This document shows positions 18,315-27,071 of a stretch of 64,000 nucleotides of DNA, one piece after another. The stretch spans positions 124,001 to 188,000 of the forward strand of contig NZ_FWXX01000001.1 in NCBI RefSeq assembly GCF_900176475.1, read 5' to 3'. Positions within the stretch are counted from its first letter, which is position 1; each line of letters begins with the position of its first letter. A program made the translations under genes and the position numbers. A model generated the notes under the pieces. It had not been told where the DNA came from and did not search any database. It saw only the letters and a list, made by a program, of their open reading frames with translations. This stretch comes from Tropicibacter naphthalenivorans. Its GTDB lineage: Bacteria > Pseudomonadota > Alphaproteobacteria > Rhodobacterales > Rhodobacteraceae.

Positions 18315-19052
18315 TTAGCCCAAAACGTCCAAAATCGCCGCTTCGATCACGCCCAGACAGGGCCCGTCGGAAAAGCGGTGGTCCGCCCCTTTGACCAAGG
18401 TCAGCCGCACGTCCTCCCCGTCGATATGGTCCAGCAGGGCCAAAGCGGTCTCGCGTTTGACGGCCTCATCCTCGGTGCCTTGGACCAGCCGCACGGGCCA
18501 CGCCATCGGCAGCGGCTGGCGCAAGACCAGATGATTGCGCCCATCCTCGATCAGCTTTTTCGACACGTAATAAGGGTCATCATAGGCCGAGGGCAGCTCG
18601 ACCCGGCCCTCTTCCATCACTTGGCGGCGCTGGTCCTCGTCAAAGCCCGCCCAAAAGCTGTCTTCGGTAAAGTCTGGTGCTGCGGCGATACCAACAAAGC
18701 CAGCAACCTCAAGACGTTGCGACAGGATGCAACCGATCCAGCCGCCCATGGACGACCCGACCAAGACCACCGGACCAGAGGTCGCGGCGCGGATCACCGC
18801 CTCGGCGTCCGATGCCCAATCACCGATGCAGCCGTCCTCGAACACGCCGCCCGACTGGCCGTGTCCGGCGTAATCCAGCCGCAGAAAGGCGCGGCCTTGC
18901 TGGGCGGCCCAAGCTTCGAGATGCACGGCCTTGGTGCCTTCCATGTCGGATTTGTAGCCGGACAGAAACACGATGCACGGCCCCTGCCCCGGCGTGTAGG
19001 CATAGGCCAGCCGATCACCGCGCGGGCCGTTCAGATAGGCAACGTCTGCCAT
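18315..19052 (-). CDS. Alpha/beta-hydrolase, ABHD10/thioesterase-like
   Basis: 245 residues with an intact triad context: VLVGSSMGGWIGCI (serine nucleophile), LVQGTEDEAV (acid) and VKGADHRFSD (histidine). FLSGYKSDMEGTKA and LRLDYAGHGQSGG at the N-terminus are typical of the ABHD10-like esterases/thioesterases of alphaproteobacteria. It is cytoplasmic, with no signal peptide. It stands between the MFS gene (57 bases upstream) and the anchored hydrolase. Confidence 0.83.
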   Translation of the reverse strand: MADVAYLNGPRGDRLAYAYTPGQGPCIVFLSGYKSDMEGTKAVHLEAWAAQQGRAFLRLDYAGHGQSGGVFEDGCIGDWASDAEAVIRAATSGPVVLVGSSMGGWIGCILSQRLEVAGFVGIAAAPDFTEDSFWAGFDEDQRRQVMEEGRVELPSAYDDPYYVSKKLIEDGRNHLVLRQPLPMAWPVRLVQGTEDEAVKRETALALLDHIDGEDVRLTLVKGADHRFSDGPCLGVIEAAILDVLG

Positions 19053-19109
19053 GGGATGCTCCTTGCTTTTGCGGCCACCATAGTGATCGCGCGCAGGAAG
19101 CCAAAGGGG

Positions 19110-20354
19110 TTATGTGCGCTCGACCTCATCGAGCCCCAGCGCCAGCACCCCGCCCAGCACGCTGAGCGCCGCAAAGCCGATCAGCGCGATCTGCGGCCCC
19201 AGCGCCGCCAAGGCCCCTCCCAAGGCGCCCACGATCAGCAGCAAGGTGCCAATCGCCGTGTTCGCCAGCGCCGCGTAGGACGACCGCGTGTCCTTTGGCG
19301 CCATGTCCACAAGATAGGTCGACCGCCCTTGCCGCACGCCGTGGTAGGCGATCATCAGGCCAAAGAGGATCACCGGGATCACCCAGACCGGCCCGGCCCA
19401 GCCCATCACGTCCGCCACAACCGCCAGCGCCATGAACCCCGCGGCGATGAACCCCGACAGCGCCAGCACCCAGCGCGAGGACCGGTCCGCCAGCCGCCCC
19501 CATATATATGAGCTGAGGAACGACGCCGCAGAGGAGGCCAAGACCAAAGCCCCCAGCGCCTGCAACGCGCTTTGCCCGTCGCCGAGCAGCACGAAATACG
19601 GCGGGGCGAGCGCGGTGACGGTCAGCGCCCCGCGCGTCGCGATGAAGCGGCGGAACTGCGCGTCCTCCTTCAAAGGCGTCAGGTCAATGGCGGGCGCGTC
19701 GCGGTCTTCGGACGGCTTTTCGTCCAGCGTCGCGAACAGCGCAGCCGCCCCGATCCACAAAGCGGCAGCCAAGCCGATGGCCACGATCACCGGGCCTTTT
19801 TCCTGCCCGACGCCAAATATCAGCAGCGCCGCAAAGGCGAGGACCGCCAAAGCCGACACCGACCCCGCAACCCCTGTGACCGCCCCGCGCCGGGTCTTGG
19901 CGACGGTTTTGCCTTGGATGTCCTTATAGCTGACCGAACAGGCCGCGCGGCTGACGGCAAACACCGCCAAAGCCGCCGCGATCGTCAGCCCCGCCGCCAT
20001 CCCCGTCAGCGTCAGGGCCGCCAAGACAATCACCACCGCCATCAGGCCTTGCCCCACGGACCCCGCAACCCAGAACCACTTGCGCTGCTCCATCCGCTGC
20101 AAGCGCCCCGCCATCAGGATCTGCGGCAACAGCGCCCCCGCCTCGCGGATCGGCACCAAGAGGCCCGTGATCGCTGCCGGCACCCCCAAAGCACCGGTCA
20201 ACCAGCTGAGCACCAGCTTGGGGTCAATCAAACCGTCCGCAATCTTGGTCATCGACAGCGACACCATGTGGCGCAAGCCGTTGCGCGCCTCGACCGCGCT
20301 GACCTCATCCGCGCCGGTCAGCTCTTCGAATACGGTCTCTGTGGTGTCGGTCAT
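19110..20354 (-). CDS. MFS transporter
   Basis: 414 residues with twelve predictable hydrophobic segments in two halves. After the second half begins, GRLADRSSRWVLALSGF resembles the MFS loop motif G-x-x-x-D-R-x-x-R. The long soluble N-terminus (about 30 residues, acidic) and the charged central loop (ATLDEKPSEDRDAPAIDLTP) fit the family. No substrate can be deduced. Its start is divergent from thrS, with 182 bases between them for both promoters. Confidence 0.88.
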   Translation of the reverse strand: MTDTTETVFEELTGADEVSAVEARNGLRHMVSLSMTKIADGLIDPKLVLSWLTGALGVPAAITGLLVPIREAGALLPQILMAGRLQRMEQRKWFWVAGSVGQGLMAVVIVLAALTLTGMAAGLTIAAALAVFAVSRAACSVSYKDIQGKTVAKTRRGAVTGVAGSVSALAVLAFAALLIFGVGQEKGPVIVAIGLAAALWIGAAALFATLDEKPSEDRDAPAIDLTPLKEDAQFRRFIATRGALTVTALAPPYFVLLGDGQSALQALGALVLASSAASFLSSYIWGRLADRSSRWVLALSGFIAAGFMALAVVADVMGWAGPVWVIPVILFGLMIAYHGVRQGRSTYLVDMAPKDTRSSYAALANTAIGTLLLIVGALGGALAALGPQIALIGFAALSVLGGVLALGLDEVERT

Positions 20355-20536
20355 GGGGTAACTCTTTGTTTGCTATCTTGGGGTAGTCGAACGATGATCC
20401 ACCGGATCAACGAACCGCGCGCCAATCGGTTCCCGCGCCGCTTGACAGTGGTTAACACCGGGGCCAAAAGGCAGGTCCAACACATAACCCGCAACCGGGC
20501 GTTCCGTGGGCGCCAAACTGACGAGGAGCACGGCCA

Positions 20537-22483
20537 ATGGCCCAAGTTTCCCTGACATTCCCCGATGGTTCCAAACGCGACTATGACGCAGGCGTCACCG
20601 CCGCCGAAGTCGCCGCAAGCATCTCTAAATCCCTTGGCAAAAAGGCCATCTCGGCCCAGGTCGACGGCGCGCATTACGACCTGCAATGGCCGATCACCGC
20701 AGACGCCTCGATCGCCATCAACACCATGGCCGACGACGCCCCGGCGCTGGAGCTGATCCGCCACGATCTGGCGCATATCATGGCCCGCGCCGTGCAGGAA
20801 ATCTGGCCCGACGTCAAAGTCACCATCGGCCCGGTCATCAAGGACGGCTGGTACTACGACTTTGACCGGACCGAGCCCTTCACCCCCGAAGATCTCGGCG
20901 CGATCGAGAAAAAGATGAAGGAAATCATCAACAAGCGTGACGCCGTCCGCACCGAGGTGTGGGACCGTGACGTGGCGGTGAAATACTATCAGGACCGCGG
21001 CGAGCCCTATAAGGTCGAGCTGATCGAAAGCATCCCCGGCGATGAGCCGCTGCGCATGTACTGGCACGGCGACTGGCAGGATCTGTGCCGGGGTCCGCAC
21101 CTTCAGCACACCGGCCAGGTGCCCGGCGATTCCTTCAAACTGATGTCCGTGGCGGGCGCGTATTGGCGTGGGGACAGCGACCGCGCCATGCTGCAACGCA
21201 TCTACGGCGTCGCCTTCAAGAACAAGGAAGACCTGCGCAAGCATCTGAACATGCTCGAAGAAGCGGCCAAACGCGACCACCGCAAGCTGGGCCGCGAGAT
21301 GGACCTCTTCCACATGCAGGAAGAAGCGCCGGGTCAGATCTTTTGGCACCCGAACGGCTGGAAAATCTACACCACCCTTCAGGATTACATGCGCCGCCAG
21401 CAGGAAAAAGGCGGCTACGTCGAGGTGAACACGCCGCAGGTGGTCGACCGCAAGCTGTGGGAAAAATCCGGGCACTGGGAAAAGTACCAGGAAAACATGT
21501 TCATCGTCGAAGTGGACGAAGAGCACGCCCGCGAAAAGGCGATCAACGCGCTCAAGCCGATGAACTGCCCCTGCCACGTGGAAATCTTCAAGGTGGGTCT
21601 GAAATCCTACCGCGATTTGCCGCTGCGCATGGCCGAATTCGGCTCTTGTGCGCGCTATGAACCCTCGGGCGCGCTGCACGGCATCATGCGGGTGCGCGGC
21701 TTTACGCAGGATGACGCACATATCTTTGCCACCGAAGATCAGATCGCGTCGGAATGCCAAAAGTTCATCGACTTCTTGTCGGAAATCTACCGCGACCTCG
21801 GCTTTGAAAAGTTCGACATCCTGTTCTCGGACCGCCCCGAAACCCGCGCCGGGTCGGACGAGGTCTGGGACAAGGCCGAAACCTCGCTGCTCGAGGCGAC
21901 CCGCGCGGCAGGCATTGAACCCACGCTGAACCCCGGCGAAGGCGCCTTCTACGGCCCCAAGCTGGAATTCTCGTTGACCGACGCCATTGGCCGCGTCTGG
22001 CAGTGCGGCACCTTCCAAGTGGACTTCGTCCTGCCCGAACGTCTGGACGCGACCTACATCGGCCAGGACGGCGCGAAACATCGCCCCGTGATGCTGCACC
22101 GCGCCTGCCTTGGTTCGTTCGAGCGCTTCATCGGCATCCTGATCGAAGAGCACGCGGGCAAGCTGCCCTTCTGGCTCGCCCCGCGTCAGGTCGTCGTGGC
22201 CTCGATCACCTCCGAGGCGGATGACTACGTCCACGAGGTTGTCGAGACGCTGGTCAAGGCGGGCGTGCGCGCCGAAGCCGACACCCGCAACGAAAAGATC
22301 AACTACAAGGTGCGCGAGCATTCGCTGGGCAAGGTGCCGGTGATCCTCGCCGTGGGCCACCGCGAAGTCGAAGAGCGTACGGTGTCCGTCCGCCGCTTGG
22401 GTCAAAAGCAGACCTCGATGGCCACGCTGGACGAGATCGTGTCCGAGCTGAGCGTCGCGGCCAAGGCGCCTGACCTGTTGTGA
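20537..22483 (+). CDS. thrS: Threonyl-tRNA synthetase
   Basis: Charges tRNA-Thr. 648 residues in the full domain order: TGS domain (1-60), editing domain with HDLAH (about 73-77) and the CRGPH block near 183-187, catalytic class II core with motif 2 ([19 protein letters not shown]), the Zn cysteine in [11 protein letters not shown], motif 3 ([16 protein letters not shown]), and an anticodon-binding domain. NCPCH instead of NCPGH is, as far as I recall, usual in this bacterial group. A terminator follows at 22531. Single-gene transcript. Confidence 0.97.
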   Translation: MAQVSLTFPDGSKRDYDAGVTAAEVAASISKSLGKKAISAQVDGAHYDLQWPITADASIAINTMADDAPALELIRHDLAHIMARAVQEIWPDVKVTIGPVIKDGWYYDFDRTEPFTPEDLGAIEKKMKEIINKRDAVRTEVWDRDVAVKYYQDRGEPYKVELIESIPGDEPLRMYWHGDWQDLCRGPHLQHTGQVPGDSFKLMSVAGAYWRGDSDRAMLQRIYGVAFKNKEDLRKHLNMLEEAAKRDHRKLGREMDLFHMQEEAPGQIFWHPNGWKIYTTLQDYMRRQQEKGGYVEVNTPQVVDRKLWEKSGHWEKYQENMFIVEVDEEHAREKAINALKPMNCPCHVEIFKVGLKSYRDLPLRMAEFGSCARYEPSGALHGIMRVRGFTQDDAHIFATEDQIASECQKFIDFLSEIYRDLGFEKFDILFSDRPETRAGSDEVWDKAETSLLEATRAAGIEPTLNPGEGAFYGPKLEFSLTDAIGRVWQCGTFQVDFVLPERLDATYIGQDGAKHRPVMLHRACLGSFERFIGILIEEHAGKLPFWLAPRQVVVASITSEADDYVHEVVETLVKAGVRAEADTRNEKINYKVREHSLGKVPVILAVGHREVEERTVSVRRLGQKQTSMATLDEIVSELSVAAKAPDLL

Positions 22484-22490
22484 AATTACA

Positions 22491-22520
22491 ATTGTCAGAC
22501 ATTTAATTGTCAGACATTTA
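22491..22520 (+). repeat. 15-bp perfect tandem duplication after thrS
   Basis: ATTGTCAGACATTTA occurs twice back to back, eight bases after the thrS stop and just before its terminator hairpin. No known function is evident. Confidence 0.8.
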
Positions 22521-22530
22521 AACCGATGAA

Positions 22531-22557
22531 TGGGCGGCCTTTGGGTCGCCCTTTTTC
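22531..22557 (+). terminator. thrS rho-independent terminator
   Basis: GGGCGGCC and GGGTCGCCC flank a short T-rich loop and are followed by TTTTTC, 48 bases after the thrS stop. Confidence 0.8.
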
Positions 22558-22881
22558 TTGGGTTGGCGACACAGGTTCTCCCCCTGAAACATCGCTGACA
22601 AACCGCGTGAGGCGGCGCGAGCGCGCAACCCCTGAGCGATTTTGTTTTGTAACAAAACGCCGAAAGGTACCCCGTTACCCCGCAGGAATGTTTCAACTCC
22701 GTGTCCTAACCCCCTGAAATTACATATGTCTTCGCTCACGCAGCGTCGGTTTCGCCTGACACGCGTGTGATGCACGGCGCTGTGAGTGGCGAGTTTCCGC
22801 CGATCCGATCAGGTTGAGGTCACCGCCCCGGCACAGCGCCGGACGGGACGAAACATCAACCTCAAAACCGGAGGAATTCAC
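22558..22881 (+). promoter_or_regulatory. Leader and promoter region of the bufferin operon
   Basis: 324 bases without a gene. Visible elements: a 15-base palindrome GTTTTGTAACAAAAC at 22644-22658, a possible operator; a GGAAT (22685) to CGTGTCCTAA (22700) pair whose spacing is too short for a typical ECF promoter; and an inverted repeat AGGTTGA / TCAACCT bracketing GC-rich sequence shortly before the start. The precursor gene has a clear GGAGG at 22870-22874. No promoter can be fixed by eye. Confidence 0.4.
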
Positions 22882-23181
22882 ATGTCCAAAACTCTTCACG
22901 CCGCCGCCCTGATGGGTGCCCTCGCCGCCTCGATGGGCGCCACCAACGCCAGCGCCCAAGCACAAGAAAAGTGCTATGGTGTTGCTTTGGCAGGGGAAAA
23001 TGGCTGCGCCGCTGGTCCCGGCACGACCTGCGCAGGCACCTCGACCGTCGACTATCAGGGCAACGCATGGTCGCTGGTCGCCGAAGGCACCTGCCTTGAG
23101 ATCGAACTGCCCGCCATGGCCGACGGCCACGCCCGCATGGGCTCTCTCGAGGCGCTGGATCGCGACCTGCCCCAGACCTGA
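22882..23181 (+). CDS. bufA1: BufA1-type bufferin precursor (DUF2282)
   Basis: 99 residues: a signal peptide (cleavage likely after ASA, residues 23-25) and a short periplasmic peptide with four cysteines at 31, 42, 50 and 71 (EKCYG, NGCAAG, TTCAG, EGTC). This is the DUF2282 pattern. Members of this family are ribosomally made, post-translationally modified copper-binding peptides (bufferins) in which an MNIO enzyme converts some cysteines to thiooxazoles. ATG at 22882 with GGAGG ahead. The three genes after it are the expected partner set, which makes the assignment firm. The modified residues themselves are inference. Confidence 0.9.
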   Translation: MSKTLHAAALMGALAASMGATNASAQAQEKCYGVALAGENGCAAGPGTTCAGTSTVDYQGNAWSLVAEGTCLEIELPAMADGHARMGSLEALDRDLPQT

Positions 23182-23234
23182 TCTTGCTGGGCGGGGCCTG
23201 TCCCCGCCCGCTCTCACCGCGCAAGAGGCCCGTC

Positions 23235-24077
23235 ATGTTTGACCACCCCCGCACCCTGCCCGCGCAGCCCGGCGTTGGCTACAAACCGCAACATTTTCAA
23301 CAGATTATGAGCGATCCCAGCCCGGTCCAATGGCTGGAAATCCACGCCGAGAACTACATGGGGCAAGGCGGCCGCCCCCTCGCGCAACTGCGCGCGCTGG
23401 CCGAACGCTTTCCCATCTCGGTGCACGGCGTTGGCCTGTCGATCGGCGGCCCGCAGCCGCTGGATCTGGACCACCTCGCGCGGCTGAAAACCCTTGTCGA
23501 TTGGCTAAACCCCGCCAGCTTTTCCGAACACCTCGCCTGGTCCACCCACGACGCCCATTTCTTCAATGATCTCTTGCCCTTGCCTTACACAGCTGACACC
23601 CTGACCCGCGTCTGCACACACATCGACCAAGTGCAAACGACGCTGGGACGGCAGATGCTGCTGGAGAACCCGTCGAGTTACCTCGCCTTTGCCGAAAGCA
23701 CGTGGTCCGAGCCGGATTTCCTGCGCGAGATCGTGCGCCGGACGGGCTGCGGGCTGCTGCTGGACATCAACAACGTCTTTGTCTCGGCGGTGAATTTGTC
23801 CTTTGCGCCAGAGCGTTACATCGACATCTTCGCCTTGGACGCAGTCGGGGAAATCCACCTTGGCGGCCATGACCAAGACGCCGACGACCACGGCGCACCG
23901 CTGCTGATCGACAGCCACGGCAAGCCCGTCGCCGATCCGGTCTGGGCTTTGTTGGATTACGCCTTGGCCCGCAGCGGCCCCAAACCGATCCTGATCGAGT
24001 GGGACACGGACGTGCCAGAGTGGCCCGAACTGCGCACCGAAGCCGCCCGCGCCGCGCACGCCTTGGTGCCCGCATGA
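23235..24077 (+). CDS. bufB1: MNIO-family (DUF692) multinuclear iron oxidative enzyme, bufferin-modifying BufB
   Basis: 280 residues in a TIM-barrel fold with the metal-ligand blocks of DUF692: [60 protein letters not shown] and [11 protein letters not shown]. Homologous enzymes use a mixed-valent iron centre and O2 to rearrange cysteine side chains in precursor peptides. The ATG at 23235 is preceded by AAGAGG; an upstream extension lacks family character. It follows the precursor gene by 53 bases and overlaps the next gene by four. It acts in the cytoplasm before export of the precursor. Confidence 0.92.
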   Translation: MFDHPRTLPAQPGVGYKPQHFQQIMSDPSPVQWLEIHAENYMGQGGRPLAQLRALAERFPISVHGVGLSIGGPQPLDLDHLARLKTLVDWLNPASFSEHLAWSTHDAHFFNDLLPLPYTADTLTRVCTHIDQVQTTLGRQMLLENPSSYLAFAESTWSEPDFLREIVRRTGCGLLLDINNVFVSAVNLSFAPERYIDIFALDAVGEIHLGGHDQDADDHGAPLLIDSHGKPVADPVWALLDYALARSGPKPILIEWDTDVPEWPELRTEAARAAHALVPA

Positions 24078-24808
24078 CCGCCGTCACACAGACCGAAACC
24101 GCCTTTCGCACAGCGCTATTGGCCCCTGACATGGCCAGCCCAGAGGGGCTCACCGATGCCAAAGGCCAGCCCGCAGGCCGCCGCTTTGACGTCTATCGCA
24201 ACAACGTTGCGGTTTCGTTACGCGACGCGCTGGAGACCGGATTTCCCGCCGTGCGCGCCCTGATCGGCACCGAAAGCTTTGCGCAAATCGCGCGAGGATT
24301 CATCCGCCTGTCGCCACCGCGCAGCCCCGTTCTGGCGCTGTATGGCGAGGGGTTCCCGGCCTTCATAGACACCATCAAACCCCTGAAACATATAGGGTAT
24401 CTATCGGATGTGGCGCGATTTGAGCTGGCTGTGCGCAGCAGCTATCACGCCGCGGACACTGCCCCCTTTGCGCTGCCCCGCCTCGCCCCCGAAAGTCTCG
24501 CCACCGCGCGACTGACCTTGGCCCCGGCGGTGCGAATCCTGCAATCAAACTGGCCCGTGCTGTCGATCCATCGCTACACCTTGCAGCCGGGCAGTCCAAA
24601 GCCCGCCGCCCGCGCCGAGGACGTTTTGATCACCCGGCCCGAGTTTGATCCCTCGCCGCATTTGCTGCCCCCTGGCGCCGCCGCGCAGATTTTGGCGTTG
24701 CAAAAAGGCGCAACGATGCAGGACGCCGCCGCCCGATCAGAGGCGGATTTTACCGAAACCTTAACGCTGCTGGCGGCCTCTGGCGCGATCGGCAGCATCG
24801 ACACATGA
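24074..24808 (+). CDS. bufC1: DUF2063 protein, putative precursor-binding partner BufC
   Basis: 244 residues. The N-terminal helical DUF2063 domain has the blocks [45 protein letters not shown] and [16 protein letters not shown], followed by a second domain (about residues 140-240) rich in L, A and P. In characterised MNIO systems the DUF2063 protein binds the precursor and assists the enzyme. ATGA overlap with bufB supports translational coupling and a working complex. Confidence 0.9.
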   Translation: MTAVTQTETAFRTALLAPDMASPEGLTDAKGQPAGRRFDVYRNNVAVSLRDALETGFPAVRALIGTESFAQIARGFIRLSPPRSPVLALYGEGFPAFIDTIKPLKHIGYLSDVARFELAVRSSYHAADTAPFALPRLAPESLATARLTLAPAVRILQSNWPVLSIHRYTLQPGSPKPAARAEDVLITRPEFDPSPHLLPPGAAAQILALQKGATMQDAAARSEADFTETLTLLAASGAIGSIDT

Positions 24809-24816
24809 GGTGCGCA

Positions 24817-25374
24817 ATGAACGCCGTTCAGCTCTATGATTCCACGGTCCAAGCCTTGAACCGAAGCGGCCCGCAGATCTTGCCCGTGCTGTTGCGCGCG
24901 CTTTTTGCAGCAACCTTGCTGGGCTATTTCTGGGCCTCGGCGTTAACCAAGCTTGGCCCCGGTCTGCTGGGGATTTTCAAGCCGTCCTTCAACGCCTACA
25001 CCCAGATTTTCCCGCGCCAGATGGAAGCAGTGAGCTATGATGCCTCGCAGCTTGGCTGGCTGCATTGGGCCGTGGTCGTCGCTGGCACTTGGGCGGAATT
25101 TATCCTGCCGTTTCTGATTGTTATCGGCCTTGCCACACGGGTTTCGGCGCTGGGGATGATCGGCTTTGTCATTGTGCAGACGCTGACCGACCTGATCGGG
25201 CATGGCGCGGCGCGGCACCCCGAAACATTGGGCGCGTGGTTCGACAAAACCCCGGACGCGCTGATCGCCGACCAACGCGCCTTTTGGGTGGTTCTGTTAA
25301 CCGGTTTGGCGCTGTTCGGCGCGGGACGCCTGTCGGTGGATGCGGCCCTGCGCGCTCAGGTCAGATCGGCCTGA
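24817..25374 (+). CDS. DoxX-family membrane protein, fourth gene of the bufferin operon
   Basis: 185 residues with four hydrophobic segments: LRALFAATLLGYFWASAL, WAVVVAGTWAEFILPFLIVIGLA, ALGMIGFVIVQTLTDL and AFWVVLLTGLALFGAG. The ATG at 24817 is chosen because GAGG lies six bases ahead; an ATG at 24805 would overlap bufC by four bases. DoxX proteins often close bufABC operons; their role, perhaps in membrane redox or metal handling, is not settled. Its 3' end overlaps the convergent ArsC-like gene by 19 bases. Confidence 0.87.
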   Translation: MNAVQLYDSTVQALNRSGPQILPVLLRALFAATLLGYFWASALTKLGPGLLGIFKPSFNAYTQIFPRQMEAVSYDASQLGWLHWAVVVAGTWAEFILPFLIVIGLATRVSALGMIGFVIVQTLTDLIGHGAARHPETLGAWFDKTPDALIADQRAFWVVLLTGLALFGAGRLSVDAALRAQVRSA

Positions 25375-25667
25375 ACGTCCTTGCCCCAGCCCAGCCACAT
25401 CCGGTCCCCGTCGACGATCAACGGCCGCTTCATCAGGGTGGGATGCCCGGCCAGCAGGTCAAGCGGCGCGCCCGCGCGCTCCTCTTCGGACAGGCCGCGC
25501 CACGTGGTCGACCGCGTGTTCACCAAAGCCGCGCCGAACCGCTCATAGGCCTGCGCCAGAACCTCGGAAGGCACGCCGTCGGCCCGAACATCCACCACCT
25601 GCGCGTCCGGCAGGGCTTTGGTCGCCTTGCGGCAGGTATCACAGGTTTTCAGCCCATAAAGGATCAT
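25356..25667 (-). CDS. ArsC/Spx-family (YffB-like) protein
   Basis: 103 residues, thioredoxin-like fold. MILYGLKTCDTCRKATKALP carries the CxxC of the ArsC/Spx family at residues 9-12, and GHPTLMKRPLIVDGDRMWLGW holds the conserved K-R-P block. It is a short form without an RNA-polymerase-binding tail, closer to YffB than to true Spx; arsenate reduction is not demonstrated by sequence and no ars genes are near. It is convergent with the bufferin operon. Confidence 0.85.
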   Translation of the reverse strand: MILYGLKTCDTCRKATKALPDAQVVDVRADGVPSEVLAQAYERFGAALVNTRSTTWRGLSEEERAGAPLDLLAGHPTLMKRPLIVDGDRMWLGWGKDVQADLT

Positions 25668-25903
25668 ATCACGCTGCCCTTTTGCTCATTTACGTTAACT
25701 AAGTTCACATAAATCGCCTCGGATTGAAACACGAGGGAGTTTTGCTTGATTTTTCCCCCTAACGCGAAATCCTATAAAATGTGGCTTTCAAAGATTGCGC
25801 CGGAGTCAACATAGACTTGGATCTTGCTCATTTCTGACAAGCCGCAGGGCGGTTTCGCACACTGCGAGACCATACGACAAAGTTGGAAAGGAGCACGGGG
25901 ATT

Positions 25904-26110
25904 ATGCCAAGCGGCACCGTGAAATGGTTTAATACCACCAAAGGCTACGGCTTTATCGCACCGGAAGAAGGCGGCAAGGATGTGTTTGTGCACATTTCTG
26001 CGGTCGAGCGTTCGGGTCTAACCGGCCTCGCCGATAACCAAAAGGTCGAGTACGAACTACGCGAAGGTCGCGACGGTCGTCAGATGGCCGCTGATATCAA
26101 GGCTGTTTAA
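25904..26110 (+). CDS. Cold-shock-domain protein (CspA family)
   Basis: 68 residues, a single cold-shock domain binding single-stranded RNA/DNA: GTVKWFNTTKGYGFIAPE holds RNP1 and DVFVHISAV holds RNP2. The ATG at 25904 is preceded by AAGGAG about ten bases ahead; a TTG at 25883 in frame is less likely. The leader from 25668 is long and AT-rich, with TATAAAAT at 25773-25780, as often seen in csp genes. A small GGGCC/GGCCC hairpin follows at 26148-26165. Confidence 0.95.
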   Translation: MPSGTVKWFNTTKGYGFIAPEEGGKDVFVHISAVERSGLTGLADNQKVEYELREGRDGRQMAADIKAV

Positions 26111-26320
26111 CACACCGGATTAGATCACAATTTTATACAAAAGCGCCGGGCCGCTGTGGTGGCCCGCACCGTCTATCTTGCCGCGACGCAAGGTCCGCTA
26201 AGCATCTTGGACGACGCACCGCCGCCTCTTGATGCTGAGTTTACCATCAGACTCGTTTACAATCGGTGAAGCCACCCCAGAGGTGTTAGGCCATTCTTAT
26301 CTGTTGATAAGGTACTGGTC

Positions 26321-26629
26321 ATGAAATCCACCACGGTTGCGTCCTTTTTCGTCTTGATCATTTCGGCGTCCCTGGTGGCGGGCATACAGCTGTTGCCGCC
26401 CTTGACGGCGCCGGGCGGTTTGCCCGTGATCAACCTTGCCGCCCGCCCCCCCAGCGCGCGCGTTAACGAAATGGCCTATTGCAAAGCCAATCTGCCGGGC
26501 ATTGACTGCGGCTGTTTCGCACATCACGCGGGTACCGTCCTGAACGAACCGCGCGCAACCGTCATCGGCACAAGCTACAAAAATCGCTGGGATTTGGCGC
26601 GTTTCCAAGGGATTGAAAGCTGTTCTTGA
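26321..26629 (+). CDS. Small secreted or membrane-tethered Cys protein, paralogue 1
   Basis: 102 residues, not recognised as a named family. The N-terminal hydrophobic segment (ASFFVLIISASLVAGIQLLPP) could be a signal peptide or anchor. The mature part contains YCKANLPGIDCGCFA (residues about 52-66) and ends ESCS. The gene about 130 bases downstream encodes the same architecture with the same cysteine pattern, Y-C-x2-N-L-x-G-x-D-C-G-C-F-A ... E-S-C-S. The four conserved cysteines suggest two disulfides or a metal site in the periplasm. Confidence 0.75.
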   Translation: MKSTTVASFFVLIISASLVAGIQLLPPLTAPGGLPVINLAARPPSARVNEMAYCKANLPGIDCGCFAHHAGTVLNEPRATVIGTSYKNRWDLARFQGIESCS

Positions 26630-26671
26630 TCCTGAACGCACCGGACAAACGCCGCTTGGCGACAATTGTCG

Positions 26672-26686
26672 TTAAATCTACGTTAA
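26672..26686. promoter_or_regulatory. Perfect CtrA-type box TTAA-N7-TTAA
   Basis: TTAA at 26672 and TTAA at 26683 are separated by seven bases, matching the full CtrA recognition motif of alphaproteobacteria. It lies 74 bases upstream of the start of the second small Cys protein gene. Binding is not shown. Confidence 0.4.
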
Positions 26687-26759
26687 AAGCACGGGGCAAT
26701 TCATTCGGGAAACGCAGCCCACTGAGTTAACCTGAGGCACCTTTCAAAGGAGCCTCGCC

Positions 26760-27071
26760 ATGAAGACCGAACATATTGCCGCCGCGATTTCCGGAACCCT
26801 GGCTGCGGGCATGGTGGCTGCGGTCATTATGATGCCGCCCCTGACCTCTCCGACCGGACAATTGCCCGAAGAGACGATGACCTACAAAACCGCCGCGGCG
26901 CAGATTGATGGCGGCGATTACTGCCGCACCAACCTGACTGGCGTGGATTGCGGCTGTTTTGCGTATCGCACGGATCTCGTCCTGAATTCCAACCGCATTT
27001 ACATTCAGGGCCACAGCTATCTGGACAAATGGACCCTCGCGCTGATCCAAGCCAAGGAAAGCTGTTCCTAA
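26760..27071 (+). CDS. Small secreted or membrane-tethered Cys protein, paralogue 2
   Basis: 103 residues. The hydrophobic N-terminus (AAAISGTLAAGMVAAVIMMPP) is followed by YCRTNLTGVDCGCFA (about residues 60-74) and the C-terminal ESCS, aligning end to end with the product of the gene at 26321. GGAG lies at 26750-26753 before the ATG. Its stop overlaps the metR stop region by four bases from the opposite strand. No function is known to me; conservation of the spacing between the two copies argues that both are real genes. Confidence 0.77.
   Translation: MKTEHIAAAISGTLAAGMVAAVIMMPPLTSPTGQLPEETMTYKTAAAQIDGGDYCRTNLTGVDCGCFAYRTDLVLNSNRIYIQGHSYLDKWTLALIQAKESCS

Noticed and set aside
20537-22483. 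NCPCH in ThrRS as a lost zinc-site glycine
   Set aside because: The zinc cysteine is intact and, as far as I recall, the Gly-to-Cys variant is common in related bacteria; not an anomaly.
433-22696. Very long open frames on the strand opposite to real genes (for example 433-1812, 5845-7230, 8691-10544, 13747-16056, 17439-19511 and 20351-22696)
   Set aside because: They lie antisense to clear genes (ftsW, murF, ftsI, LysM proteins, hydrolases, thrS), have R/H/Q/A-rich composition typical of GC-rich shadow frames, and show no recognisable motif.
22685-22709. GGAAT ... CGTGTCCTAA as an ECF-sigma promoter for the bufferin operon
   Set aside because: The spacing of about 10-13 bases is shorter than the usual ~16, so it is recorded only as a possible element.
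25745-25780. Heat-shock-type promoter CTTG ... CTATAAAAT ahead of the cold-shock gene
   Set aside because: The two halves are 23 bases apart, too far for a sigma-32-type promoter; only the TATAAAAT is kept as a -10-like element.
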